From NCBI GenBank assembly GCA_964017235.1, contig OZ024935.1, positions 5,828,001 through 5,892,000 of the forward strand: a stretch of DNA of 64,000 nt, written 5' to 3'. The notes beneath the pieces are model-generated. The model was not told the origin of the DNA and did no database searches. It was given only the letters and a program-made list of their open reading frames with translations. This stretch comes from Sabellastarte sp. h YS-2021. Lineage: Eukaryota; Annelida; Polychaeta; Sabellida; Sabellidae. Position numbers and translations under genes: made by a program. Below, piece by piece: positions 22,956-34,099 of the stretch. Every line of letters starts with the position of its first letter. The first letter of the stretch is position 1.

Positions 22956-23102
22956 ATGGCTGAAATGAGTAGAACTTTTGGATTCGATGTTAATGAAAAT
23001 GAAGAACGAGAGGCCCACAGGCAAGCTGAAGAGAATAAAATTCAAACAAGAAGATCCCATACAAATGAAATAGAAGCCCTGAACAACACAGATACAATTT
23101 AA
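22956..23102 (+). CDS. Small open frame, unknown, possible terminal exon
   Basis: ATG to TAA, 48 codons, highly charged and Glu/Asn-rich (MSRTFGFDVNENEEREAHRQ), likely helical. An AATAAA-type signal occurs near 23,340. It could be the end of unit A or an independent remnant. Confidence 0.3.
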   Translation: MAEMSRTFGFDVNENEEREAHRQAEENKIQTRRSHTNEIEALNNTDTI

Positions 23103-23497
23103 GACTCACTGCCTGGAGGGCTGACAGAATGAAGCAGCTGAGACTTGAAACTAATGTATAAAATGTTGTTGTGACTGTAGTTTGTAGTGACTTTGGTTTT
23201 ATTGTTTTTCCATGTGTGTAGGTGTGATTGGTGGTGGTAAATATTATTTTTCATAGATTTAGTATTTTAAAAGAAAATTAGACTCTATCTTCTTTTGTGT
23301 ATTTGTTTGTGTATAGTTGTGTGTATATATATTTTGAATAATAAATGAGGTAAATAAACTAAACTTGATTTTGTTGGTATTGTAACATATATAGGGTTGT
23401 TTGGTTTCAAGATGTTTGTCTGAACTCACAGATTAAGACAGTTTTTGAAATTTTTAAAATCAGACTATCCATCAAAAATTCATGAGCATTTGAAAAT

Positions 23498-23655
23498 TAA
23501 AAGATTATGGTTCTGGGTTCTAACCCAATGTTAAATACCAAAGATTGTGTTTCCTTGTTTTACCCTTGTGTATATTCTTGAATAATTAGCCTTCAGTTCA
23601 AACCTAATGTGTAATATTAAGTGTGTGGTTCTGTGTTCTAACTCATGGCTTCTGC
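23498..23655. repeat. 126-bp repeat family, first locus
   Basis: It contains AGATTATGGTTCTGGGTTCT, the TGGGTTCTAACCCA inverted motif and TTTCCTTGTTTTACCCTTGT, ending CATGGCTTCT. The same unit recurs at 24,318-24,600. Confidence 0.8.
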
Positions 23656-23719
23656 TAAATGTTTTTGGAACACCAATACAAAGCGCTGTTTAAATAATAC
23701 ATCGATTATTAAATTATTT

Positions 23720-24260
23720 TATAGGACATCATACCAACCCCCAACAATAGGGGAGCTGCCCACTTCATTTTGTTCCAAAGTTGGAAGAGTTTCAGTATTT
23801 TACTGTCATTACAAAATACAGCAAAAAATGGCAACAAATATCTTTGTTTCTATGGAGAATTCAGTAACTCAGTAAGGGAATGTAAGTAGTCAGAATAGCA
23901 TTTCAGGATTGTTTGAAGCATGCTTAGACAATTTTTAAAATTCTATTGGCGATTTTAAAATACAACTGTCTAGTATTCCATGATGTGTCAGTTAAATGTC
24001 ATATCAGCATACTTGGTTTAAATTTTAAAAGGTATGTAGTACATGGGTGCACAGATTAAAAATAGTTGCTGAAATTGTGGTTTTTAAGTTTAAAAATATT
24101 ATTATCAGAATGGGGAGGTCACAACACAAACAACACCCATGCATGATGTGGTGCCATCGCCCCTACCAACACCACAAAGAAGAAGAGCTGTGTCACGAAT
24201 TAATGGGGAAATGGGCAATGTAAGAAGACAACTGAGCTTCTCAGAGTGTAGTGAGGTGAG
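23720..24260 (+). pseudogene. Unit A second copy (A2) with open exon
   Basis: 23,740-24,140 is similar to 20,650-21,085 (shared SFCSKVG reading and flanks). A clean exon lies at about 24,109-24,255 between an ATTATCAG acceptor and a GTGAGTGC donor, with no stop. It encodes NGEVTTQTTPMHDVVPSPLP and RRRAVSRINGEMGNVRRQLS. The matching stretch in unit A1 (21,029-21,085) is shorter and decayed. The protein is unknown, with a basic, Pro/Thr-rich segment. Confidence 0.4.
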
Positions 24261-24317
24261 TGCAAAATAAAAATATTAAATGTGTCTCTGATTTTGGGTT
24301 CTCATCCCATGCATACT

Positions 24318-24600
24318 GTTAAAGATTATGGTTCTGGGTTTTAACCACATGTTTAATATCGAAGATTTTGTTTCCTTGTTATACCCTTGTGTCTATTCCT
24401 GAATATTTTAGTCTTAGGTTCAAAACTAATTGGTAAAATTAAAAGATTATGGTTCTGGGTTCTAACCCAATGTTTAATACCAAAGATTGTGTTTCCTTGT
24501 TCTACCCTTGTGTATTCCTGAATATTTAGCTTTAAGTTCAAACCTAATGTTTAATATTAAATTTATGGTTCTGTATTTTAACCCATGGCTTCTAGCTTGG
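24318..24600. repeat. 126-bp tandem repeat, about 2.3 units
   Basis: AGATTATGGTTCTGGGTT recurs at about 24,322 and 24,446, each followed by TTTCCTTGTT, ACCCTTGTG and TTCAAA. It matches the locus at 23,498-23,655 and ends with the same CATGGCTTCT. Confidence 0.85.
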
Positions 24601-26065
24601 AAAACAACAGTTTACCTCGGATGCAAAGTTGATAGACATAGGTAACCTTGATACCATTATGTATTCAGAAAGTACTGAAATCTTTGAAACAAATTGTGAC
24701 AATTTAACTGCAAATTGGAGTCAACCAGCTGTTGAAAAAAACGATATAAAGAACAACTTTCTTAGGCATTCTGCAAAGTGGATTTTAAAGCAACTTAATT
24801 TGTTTAACCCATGCTCAGGCATAACAAATAGTTCTGAAGGAATACGTAATGTCATTTAACAGCTGAGGTAGGACGGCCCATAAGATACCACTGCATTGTG
24901 CCTGAGTTTCCTTCAAAATAACTACTTGGGTGAAGCTTTAAAGGGTTTTGTGACAAGGGAAAATTTGCTTTAAAGAAAACTTTAATTATTTAATACAATC
25001 TCCAAGTGAGGTGAACTTCACAAATAATATTGACAGGCCAGTTCTCAAAATTGAAAACTATCAGGCGAGGATAAAATCCACATTTGATGAAAACATAAAT
25101 CACTAAAATGACCAAAATCCACCTTGTGCCACAGGAGAAAGTGAGGATGATAATACTAAGAATAATAAAATGTTGAAAGTAGGAATCCGACACAAACTGC
25201 TTTATCGTACACATTTTGCAAAGATGAATAACTTTATGGTAAGTGGAACAAAGGGAGATAAATATGCAGTGTCACTCTTTCCAAATGAATGTTGTGAATG
25301 TCCAGCTACATATACCTGTTATCACAATACCAGCAGTGACGCTGTCAATAGGTAACAGCTTCAAACAATTTTACAAAGATTCCAATCTTTTGCAGACCCA
25401 GGGATTGTGTAGCAGTCAGAGAAACAACAGTAATGGTTTGTTTATTTGGGGTTTTACATCGCTTTCAACACTGTACAGGTCATATCACGACAGGTAGTTG
25501 GAAGGGCAGAGGAAACCAGTACATAGAGTTCGCTAGGGTTGTGTACTGTAAACTGCCGACCAACGGCAAGCAACTACCAGCTTTCCCACTTGAGCCTGTG
25601 CGGGATCGAACCCCAGCCTCAGAGGTGGGAGGCGAGAGTGTTACCACTTTGCCACCGTGGCCCCTAACAACAACAGTAATGGAGCCATAGCAAAGACCAG
25701 TGAGTTATAGAAACATTGATGTTCTATCAAAGTCCAGAAGACAACTATTCCATTCCATGAATCTGCACTGAGGCTATAACTCCCATTCAGATGGAGGAAT
25801 ATAAGCCAAGGATACTAAAAAGCCAAGACCTGTGTCTTGAATTTATAATATTAACTGTACTAACTAAATATTTGAACAAATGGCATGCTCAACACCTGAA
25901 AGAAGGCAAAGAGTTGTGTTGGTCCCATTCAGGCTTGACTTCAAACTCATTAAGGAATTCAGAAAGGAGACAGTCAAACAAATAGGTGGGATGTATTTAC
26001 TTCCTAATTTTGAACTCAACTTAAATTACAACTTGTAAAGCAACCCACACCACAGTCACATCCTG
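24590..26065 (+). pseudogene. MULE-like transposase remnant with SWIM motif, copy 2
   Basis: Collinear with 18,555-19,305. It shows CDNLTANWSQPAVE, HSAKWILKQLNLFNPCSGIT, a SEGIRNVI helix, and near 25,240-25,330 GTKGDKYAVSLFPNECCECP followed by TYTCYH, completing a CxC...CxH SWIM pattern. A SINE interrupts it at 25,437-25,668. Further coding-like text (LVPFRLDFKLIKEF, IGGMYFLILNST) continues to about 26,065. It is better preserved around the SWIM motif than copy 1 but full of stops. Confidence 0.5.
25437..25668 (-). repeat. SINE family 1 copy
   Basis: Full-length, flanked by the 14-bp duplication AACAACAGTAATGG (25,423-25,436 and 25,669-25,682). Among the least diverged copies here. Confidence 0.95.
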
Positions 26066-26074
26066 ACAAACAGT

Positions 26075-26420
26075 AAAGTAAAGTAAAGTTAAAATTTAAG
26101 GTGCTTTAACACATTAAACAGCACCAATAAAATCTATAAATTCCTTAACTGAACCATATATACAAACATGAACAAAAATATGAATAAAATACATGACTAG
26201 ACACACAGAATAGAATGTATGTATAACAAGATAAAATATAATTTAAATGTGAAACAGATTGTAACCTAAGTATTAGTGTAAAATAAAATACGTAAAAAAA
26301 CAAGAATACAAATATCACACAATAAACAACAATAAATTAACACAAAACACAGAATAAATTAATTCACTAAAATTTGAAGAATAGTCCACTTTCTTTCAAA
26401 AATGAAATGTTTTTCTTGGT
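26075..26420 (-). mobile_element. 5'-truncated I-like LINE, 3' end only
   Basis: On the minus strand the last codons read FLKESGLFFKF then stop, matching LKECGLFYKF at the end of the LINE at 4,372. The 3' UTR is collinear with 4,029-4,371 (shared AAGGTGCTTxAACAC and CAGCACCA). It ends in a TTTAC tandem tail where the other copy has TTAAC. Confidence 0.8.
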
Positions 26421-26559
26421 CTTTCTTGGCCATTTGTTAATTGTTTATTGTTATTTGTATATATACTTTTGCTTATTATTGTATATTTGCATATTAGTTA
26501 ATGTATTTATTAGTTTTTAACAGTGCAGCATAACACATAAGCATTTTTGCACTTTAACT

Positions 26560-27475
26560 TACTTACTCAATTGATTTAATCGATGTAACCATCTTTAAGG
26601 GCCCTGCCTTTCAAAACACAAACTACATGGACACAAAGGTCTTTTTCAAAACTACGGACACCAACCAGCTACTTCATAAAAAGCATACCACCCAAAACAC
26701 CCTTCTCCGGCATTATCAAGTCTCAAATCCTGAGATTTCACAGGATCTTCTCCAAGTGAGAGGACTTCAAATTTACCACGTGCACACTCTACTCAGCTCT
26801 AATCCCCAGGGGTTACTCCAAGAACTTCATAAGAAAAATCACCAGTGAAAATCTAAAAGGTCTTCAACCCCCTAACCAGTAGCAAATCAGATCACATGTT
26901 TGGATAGGTGCACTCTATGTGGGACCTATGTCAATCCTACATATAAAATCAAACGGCCAGGCAAGCAACCTCTCCCACCACTTCAAGGCTGCAACTCGAA
27001 GATCATTTATGCTTATTTTTCTGCATTTTTTGCCAAGGACTATACATGGGACAAACCTCTATACCTTTAAGACATAGGATTATTGAACATAGGTCAAACG
27101 TATCCACCAAACAGGACAAGAACTGCCCCTCAAAACTCTAAATATCACCAAAACTTTTTTACAAATTACCCCCTCAGAACAAATACCAATTATAATGAAT
27201 GCTCCATCACTAACAGAACAAAAAACAGATTAAAAAAACTACACACAATTGAACCTAGGGGAAAAACCTTACAAAAGACTGACCACCTCCCATGCCATTT
27301 GTTGCTCAATACACAGAAGCCACCTCAAACACAACCAACTTAGTAAAACAGTGTTACCAAAACAACTACCCCAACTCGTTTAAAGGGCCATTGGTTATTG
27401 CACATAGTAGGAATAGAAATTTTAATGACTACACTGTAGCCACTAAGGACTCCCAAACAAGAGGAGAGTGCCCGT
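26560..27475 (+). mobile_element. Decayed Penelope-like retroelement, RT end and GIY-YIG
   Basis: The reading LIDVTIFKGPAFQNTNYMD, FFKTTDTNQLLH, then (frame shifted) SYHPKHTFSGIIKSQILRFH matches the conserved C-terminal RT/linker pattern of Penelope-like elements. CTLCGTYVNPT and GLYMGQTSIPLRHRIIEHRS follow, the CCHH-plus-GIY-YIG endonuclease pattern. Frame changes and stops show decay. The 5' part of the RT is missing and the 3' boundary is uncertain. Confidence 0.65.
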
Positions 27476-27724
27476 GAACGGGCACTGTGTCAGCTGACTG
27501 AGTGTTTTTGATTTGTGAAGGTGATTAGAGGACAGAATAATTATCAGGAAAAGGGCTGTACAGAAATACAGTAAATGGTAACTGAACAGCAAGTTCGAAA
27601 GAAATTCCGAAGCTGACAGAAGAAAAGGATAAAAAAGTTGTGCCCTGTAAATGGTATTATGAAGGAAAATAACAAGGTAAGTGTAAAAAATAGGTTAAAA
27701 CATATTTAAAGAAATACTACAAAT

Positions 27725-28165
27725 GCAATATCCTCTTTCGACCTTGAAGGAGGGGTCCAAGGTCAAATCTAACCACACAAATACATTCCCAGCCCATGAT
27801 TTCCTATGGTTTACCATTCCAAACCTCTAGGACCAATTATAAATGAGTTATAAGCACTTTTAAGCTTGGCTGTCCTCATTTGACCTTGAAGGAGGGGTCC
27901 AAAGGTCAAATCTGACCATACCAAAAGATCCCGAGCCAATGATTTCCTATGGGATGGTTTACCATCCCAAATCTCTGTCACCAATAATAAGCGAGTTGTA
28001 GGCACTTTCAATTTTCGCTATCCTCATTTGACCTTGAAGGAGGGTTCCAAGGTCAAATCGGACCACACCAAAAGATTCCCACCCCATGATTTCCTACAGG
28101 TTGGTTTACCATCCCAAACCTCTAGGGTCAATAATAAGGGAGATAAGCACTTTTCATGACTGACA
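27725..28165. repeat. Tandem repeat, three monomers of about 145 bp
   Basis: TTTGACCTTGAAGGAGGGGT starts monomers at about 27,732, 27,874 and 28,022. Each continues with CCAAGGTCAAATC, GATTTCCTA and TTTACCATCCCAAA. Confidence 0.95.
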
Positions 28166-28269
28166 AAAAACACCTGTGGCGGCCATCTTGTTTCTCAAAA
28201 TGAGGCCAAAAATATTCCCAGACAACATTTTATGGTTATTAATATATACTGCAAACTTAAGAAAGCTAG

Positions 28270-29465
28270 CTATAATATTTTTTTTCATCAGAGCAGTAAT
28301 GGTGAAATCTCTCTCTACACACTGCGGCTATCCAGTGGATACAATAATTTACTCAACAGTGAGAACCTGAAAGTAGCTATTGCTCAGCTATGCCATGACA
28401 TAGAGGTCTGCAATTTCACTATGTTATAGCTGACCAAAAATTCTGTGAATAACATATTTAACAAATTACTCTAAATGTAATAGTTTTCAAGTTACAACTG
28501 ATTTACTCAACAGTGAGAACCTCAAAGGAACTATTACTCAGCTATACAATGAGCTACATGTCTGAAATTTAACTATGTTATAGCTAACCCAAAAGTAGGT
28601 GAACAACATATTTAAGCAAACTACTGTAAATGCAATAGTTTTCAAGCTACAACTGATTTACTCAATAGTGAGAACCTGAAAATAGCTATTGCTCCGCTAT
28701 GCCATGAGCTATAGGTCTGTAATTTCACTATGTTATAGCTGACCCAAAAGTAGGTGAACAATATATTTTAACAAAATACTCCAAATGCAATATTTTTCAA
28801 GTTATAGCTGATTTACTCAACAGTCAGTACCTGAGAATAGCTATTGCTCAGTTGTGCCATGAGCTATAGGTCTATAATTTTACTATGTTATAGCTGACCC
28901 AAAAGTAGCTGAATAACATATTTGCACAAATTTCTGTAAATGCAATAGTTTTCCAATTATAACTGATTTACTCAACAGTGAGAACTTCAAAGTAGCTATT
29001 ACTCAGCTATGAAAAGAGCCACAGGTCTGAAACTTCACTATGTTATAGCTGACCCCAAAATAGGTGAATAACATATTGAAACAAAATACTGTAAATGCAA
29101 TAGTTTTCAAGTTATAAGTGATTTACTCAACAGTGAAAACCTAAAAGTGGCTATTACTCAGCTATGCCATGAGCTACAGGTCTGAAATTTTACTATGTTA
29201 TAGCTGGCCCAAAAGTAGCTGAATAACATATTTATACGAAATTCTCTAAATGCAATAGTTTTTAAGTTACAAGTGATTTTACTCATGATGGAAGTTACTG
29301 AAAAGCCCAAAAGTAGCTATTACTCACTTAGCTATTGAGACAGACACCCAACTTACTCACCATATTGTAGCTATGAAAAAAGTAGCTGAACAACATATTT
29401 TCACAAAATGCTGTAAATGCAACACTTTTGAAGTTATAAGTGATTTAGTGCATGATTTCATGAAT
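28270..29465. repeat. Tandem satellite, seven monomers of 155 bp
   Basis: ACTCAACAGTGAGAACCT recurs at 28,351, 28,505, 28,660, 28,815, 28,970, 29,125 and, more diverged, 29,281. The spacing is very regular (154-156 bp). Monomers include AGTAGCTATTACTCAGCTAT, ACTATGTTATAGCTGACC and AAATGCAATAGTTTTCAA. No coding potential. Confidence 0.95.
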
Positions 29466-29794
29466 TTTAATGCATTAAAAATTATTAAAAAAATTTATTA
29501 AAAAAAAAGTAAGAGAGATCCAGGTCTCATACTCACACAAGAGAATCTACCTCTTGCCTAGTACATATATGCAAGATATGAGAGAAATCCCTGCAATAGT
29601 CACTGAGAAAATTGTGATAAAAAGTTGAAATGTTCACACTTTTGGTGGGGGTACCCCCCTTGTAATGTCTCTAGCAAACAGACGAACAGACAGATTTGAA
29701 TGCCTTGAACAATTTTTCATCCTCGATAGATAAGGTATCTTTTAAAAAAAAACAGCATGTCTCTAGGCCTTGTAGTTTTGGAGAAGAAGTTGTT

Positions 29795-29836
29795 CACGCG
29801 GACGCGGACGCGGACGCGTACGCCCACGCCGCAGAG
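29795..29836. repeat. GC-rich hexamer repeat GGACGC
   Basis: Four tandem GGACGC-like hexamers, then CGTACGCCCACGCCGC, in otherwise AT-rich DNA. On the minus strand this gives an artificial Val/Arg repeat peptide. Confidence 0.85.
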
Positions 29837-29989
29837 TGATGACATAATGTCAGCTGACTGACAAGTCAGCTGACATAAAAACATAAAAATAGGCAACACC
29901 TTTAACTACCCTAACAAAAACATTATGGGGTCCTAAACCCCTAACCTAAAAATAACGTTTAATTCATATTAATTTTGGTAGGCAAAAAA

Positions 29990-31250
29990 CACCCTAACAA
30001 AATTACACTAAAAATCTCGTCTTATCTCTTTTACAGACTTTTGCTAAATCCTTGGTGCAAAGCTGACAAAATTGTCCGGATTAATATTTACAATTTGAAA
30101 TTCCTGTTTTAATAGCATTTTTTTGGGGGGGACTAAAACATTTTATATTTAAATTTACCAGTCAAACTACATGATTAAAAGCATCGCCATTAGGATTTCA
30201 CAATAACAACAGTACAGTTATTTGAAATTAAATAGCAGCAAAAATTTTTATTTTTTTGCAGCGACAAATATTAGAATTGATAATTCAGCAAGAAGAGTTA
30301 ATCGAGCATATTAATACTAATGTGCTAACAGTTTGCTGTTCAGTATATTTATTTATTTGGGGTTTTACGTCACTTTCAACACTGTACAGGTCATATCACA
30401 ACGGGTAGTTGGAAGGGCAGAGGAAACCAGTACATATAGTTCGCTAGGGTTCTGTACTGTAAACTGCCGACTAACGGCAAGCAACTACCAGCTTTCCCAC
30501 TTACGGCCATGACGGGGATCGAACCCCGGCCGCAGAGGTGGGAGGCGAGAGTGATACCACTCTGCCACCGTGGCCCCTGCTGCTGTTCAGTATAAGGAAT
30601 TATTCAAGCATATAATCACTTGCATGTTAACTCTTGCTGGTTTAGCATAAGAAGTTAATTGAGCAGATAGATATTAAGTGGTAAAATGTGGGGGGAGAAG
30701 GACTAAGGTAAAGCCATGGGATTTTCATTCTCGTGCAACTGTCCTTTCAATTATTAATTAATAAAGCATACAGTTTTCCACCAGGCAGAAAAATCAGTAT
30801 CTCTCTGGTCAATTCTTTCTTTTGATTCCTTACAGATTATTGGGGTGCATATATTAGTAGTAATTTAAATAACAAACTTGTATTACAGTATGCTTTTCCT
30901 TTTCTGATGGCTTATGGGCATATATGGTGGTGCAAACTTGGTGCTGGGTTTATTATCAAGCTACTGGCATTTCAGTATAATGGACACAGAAAATAAACAT
31001 CAGGCGAAGCTAAACTTTGCTCAAAGAATATCAAAAATGAGTAAGTTTTCATTAAGAATATAAAAGATGAGCAAAAGTTAATTTATATGATTTTTGTTTC
31101 TTAGGAAACATTAAAGGTGTAATACAATTTGGATATTTCTTTTTCTAGAATAGCAGAAGTCCTTTGTTCAACACTGAGGGCCTTAGACCATAAACCCACA
31201 GAACATTGAGTGGAAGACTTAGCGATAGCATTATTACTAGTATTCAGTTG
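29990..31250 (+). pseudogene. Spliced gene-like unit B
   Basis: Collinear with unit A from about 21,300 to 22,200. The exon from 30,262 after TTTTTTGCAG is intact and reads RQILELIIQQEELIEHINTN, a likely coiled coil. The start exon has ATG 30,980 (MDTENKHQAKLNFAQRISKM) with donor GTAAGT at 31,041. The next exon starts after TTTTCTAG at 31,149 (EVLCSTLRALDHKPTEH) and then meets a stop where unit A reads on. A SINE lies after the first exon. Confidence 0.4.
30347..30580 (-). repeat. SINE family 1 copy
   Basis: Full-length, flanked by TGCTGTTCAGTAT at 30,334-30,346 and 30,581-30,593. Confidence 0.95.
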
Positions 31251-31935
31251 AACTAGACATTAACATTTGAATATGTATATTTTTTTACTATAATTTTGAT
31301 TATAAAGTATTCGAATACAGAAGATATCCAATATTAAATAGAGATAACTAGAGATTAAAATTTGAATATATATATTTTCATATAAATGATATGAATTTGT
31401 TTTTGCTTGTTTTTTTTCAGTTAGGTGAAACAAAATATTCGAAGACACTGACATAAAACTGACATAAAAGTAACATGAAATAAACGGAATTTTTAAGAAC
31501 TTTCTCAAACACACACACACAGAAGCAAAACACAAATAGAGATAACCAAGATATTTAGTGTATATGCCTAATCACATATTCAATAGCTTAGCAACATGCT
31601 ACATTATTAATTTTACACATCTTAACATATTGGTGTTAAGTGAAGAAAAGCATACACGAGTGTTAAAAAAATTAAAGCAACTTGAAAAGAAACCACAAAA
31701 GACAACAGGTGGACTACACTTCTGATTAATCATGCTTCAGCTACTAAAGTGGCTACTAAAGCAAACATAAAGAAAAAAGTGCCAACTTTACCAAAAACAC
31801 ACACCCCCCCCCCACCCCCCACCCCCACCCCCCAAGCCCAACAACAGAAGACTACCCGACTACAGTGATGAAGGATGTATCAGCTTTAACCTCACAGGCA
31901 AAACAAAGAAAAATATTTTTATTAGACTTGGAAAC
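31251..31935. other. AT-rich spacer with C-rich tract
   Basis: Nothing coding is recognised. A homopolymer-like run of C with a few A lies at about 31,803-31,833. Confidence 0.5.
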
Positions 31936-31937
31936 TA

Positions 31938-32328
31938 CCGGTGCCGCGCTCTGTAACGCCCATGGGCAATGTGACCAAATATTTGCAAAAGTTGGGGATG
32001 GGCGTTTACAACAATGAAAACCAGCCGGGCGTTTCGAAAAAAATAACCCGAATTTGGGGAGACCGCATTTTAGCACACACCGACTGGAAGTAAAATATGC
32101 GGTTGGTAAACAAATCTCGTTGCAATAAAAGGTGACATAACTGCTAAAATAAGGAAAATTCGTTGAAAATGGATATAAATTCAAATCAATAAAATCATAT
32201 TTCACCAATTATTGGGTTTATATGGAGAAAGTTTACCTCGAAACGACATTATAGTAATTTATGAGCGATAACGTAAGATTGGGGATGGGCGCTTTCAAAA
32301 AGATGAGCATTACAGAGCGCGGCAACGG
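31938..32328. mobile_element. MITE with 26-bp terminal inverted repeats, TA duplication
   Basis: The left end reads CCGGTGCCGCGCTCTGTAAC and the inverted right end CCGTTGCCGCGCTCTGTAAT; the 26-bp arms differ at three positions. The element is flanked by TA on both sides (31,936-31,937 and 32,329-32,330), as for Tc1/mariner-type insertions. Length is 391 bp with no transposase. A subterminal TTGGGGATGGGCG occurs near both ends in direct orientation. The 118-codon minus frame across it is incidental. Confidence 0.85.
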
Positions 32329-32330
32329 TA

Positions 32331-33356
32331 TTTTAAGCAAAACTGAAGGCTGGATATCTAAAAAGCAGACAAGAGACTGATTTTATTTTAGTCCACTAGA
32401 TCTGACAGTCCAACCCAACAGGCCTCGGGTGGTAACCTCACCAACAGCACTACAGGGAATAATACAGTAACAATTGAGAAAGACCACATTTATGGAGAGC
32501 TGTGGTCTTTGATTCTGTCAGACTGATGGCTTGAAAGAAGCGATAATATGATTGATACACATACACTTCAATTAACCTTCATAACCACAGAATACAACAG
32601 GCTTTGGCACTATCCTTATACCAAAAATCCCTTTGGTTCAGCTTTCGTCTTTTTCTACAGGATCGGTTACCTTCACCCAATGGCTCCAGATAACATACAC
32701 ACCAAGGGCACATAGCAATAATGGGGAAAGACCTAATGTTCAAGATGGCAGAACTTTGATTCAATTATGGCAACTTATAAAGTAATTGTAATATGAAATT
32801 GTAAAGAGGAAAATATCGCTGAATGACTTTCATATTTCAAGAAAATGCATTTATAGCTACGTTATGAATACACTTGGGTTAAGGATGGCTAGGCGTTTGG
32901 TGACCTCCACAAACACCATGCATAGAATTCAAGTTAAAAGGGGAGACCTTAATTGAACCCATGTACTTGGTATCCATTGACCCATGGTGACCTAATTAAT
33001 TCTACTTTGCACAGACATACAGAAGTAGTTCATTCTTTTTGTGGTGGTTGAACAGTAAACCAGCGTTTTTGCTATCTGCAATTATATTTAAATGGACCCG
33101 ATACAAAATAAACCTGAAATAAATGTAAATCACTTAAATTGGTAATGGCCATTCAATTCATTGCCTTTCACCAAAACAACTACAAACTGGTAATATTCAT
33201 GTTGTAGTATGCATAAAGAACATTAGAGATTCAAAGAATGGATTTATAGCTCACAAAAAGTACTTGTAAACAAGGAATAATGAGGAGAATATGTTTACTC
33301 TGAAAATTTACCACTAAAATTCAATAATAAAGTGCAAATGTGAATAGATTAAAATC
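32331..33356. other. Stretch without recognised features
   Basis: No repeat edge, domain or conserved exon could be found. Confidence 0.35.
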
Positions 33357-33369
33357 TATTGGTGATGTA

Positions 33370-33610
33370 TTTATTTATTTTTTATTTATTTGGGGTTTTA
33401 CGTCGCTTTCAATACTGTACAGGTCATATCACGACGGGTAGTTGAAAGGGCAGAGGAAACCAGTACATACAGTTCGCTAGGGTTCTGTACTGTAAACTGC
33501 CGACCAATGGCAAGCAACTACCAGCTTTCCCACTTGAGACCGTGTCAGGAACCGAAACCCGGCCTCAGAGGTGGGAGGCGAGAGTGTTACCACTCTGCCA
33601 CCGTGGCCCA
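33370..33610 (-). repeat. SINE family 1 copy
   Basis: Full-length, flanked by TATTGGTGATGTA (33,357-33,369 and 33,611-33,623). Confidence 0.95.
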
Positions 33611-33734
33611 TATTGGTGATGTAAGGTGTGTACATAATTGTAGAATATTTTGGAACATGCAACTTGAACTAGTAACAAAAAACTCTCATTATTAAAACTG
33701 TGTCATGGTTGTTAAGCAATCAATAAATCTCAGT

Positions 33735-33958
33735 TTATTTGGTGTTTTACGCCGCTTTCAACACTGTACAGGTCATATCACGACGGGTAGTTGGAAGGGC
33801 AGAGGAAACCAGTACATAGAGTTCGCTAGGGTTGTGTACTGTAAACTGCCGACCAACGGCAAGCAACTACCAGCTTTCCCACTTGAGCCCGTGTGGGGAT
33901 CGAACCCCGGCCTCAGAGGTGGGAGGCGAGAGTGTTACCACTCTGCCACCGTGGCCCC
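33735..33958 (-). repeat. SINE family 1 copy
   Basis: Full-length, flanked by TCAATAAATCTCAGT (33,720-33,734 and 33,959-33,973). It sits about 110 bp from the previous copy in the same orientation, with an independent target duplication. Confidence 0.95.
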
Positions 33959-34099
33959 TCAATAAATCTCAGTACCAAAAGCCAATCTGGTTATGGGAAA
34001 GTCGACTTGTGGACTGTTATTGTAAGGTTACATTTCACACAATCTCTTACAAATTATCTTATGAGGAGAGAGACATTAACTTAATTTTTGTGATTTTGT

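Larger units (their letters stand above)
27489..29876. mobile_element. Satellite-cored element with TGTCAGCTGACT ends
   Basis: TGTCAGCTGACTGA occurs at about 27,489. Near 29,848-29,876 the same motif occurs directly and inverted (a 12-bp arm hairpin around TGACAA). Between them lie two tandem arrays (145 bp x 3; 155 bp x 7), then about 400 bp with a GC-rich hexamer repeat. Tandem cores between fixed arms are known from mollusc pearl/Helentron-type non-autonomous elements. No coding capacity and no clear target duplication. The boundaries are a proposal. Confidence 0.4.

Noticed and set aside
28351-29300. Regular repeats considered as a CRISPR array
   Set aside because: 155-bp near-identical monomers without spacers, in eukaryotic DNA.
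29717-29899. Minus-strand peptide with Val-Arg repeats
   Set aside because: Artefact of the GGACGC hexamer repeat.
31852-32208. 118-codon minus-strand frame
   Set aside because: It lies almost wholly within the MITE and spans its terminal repeat; no domain.
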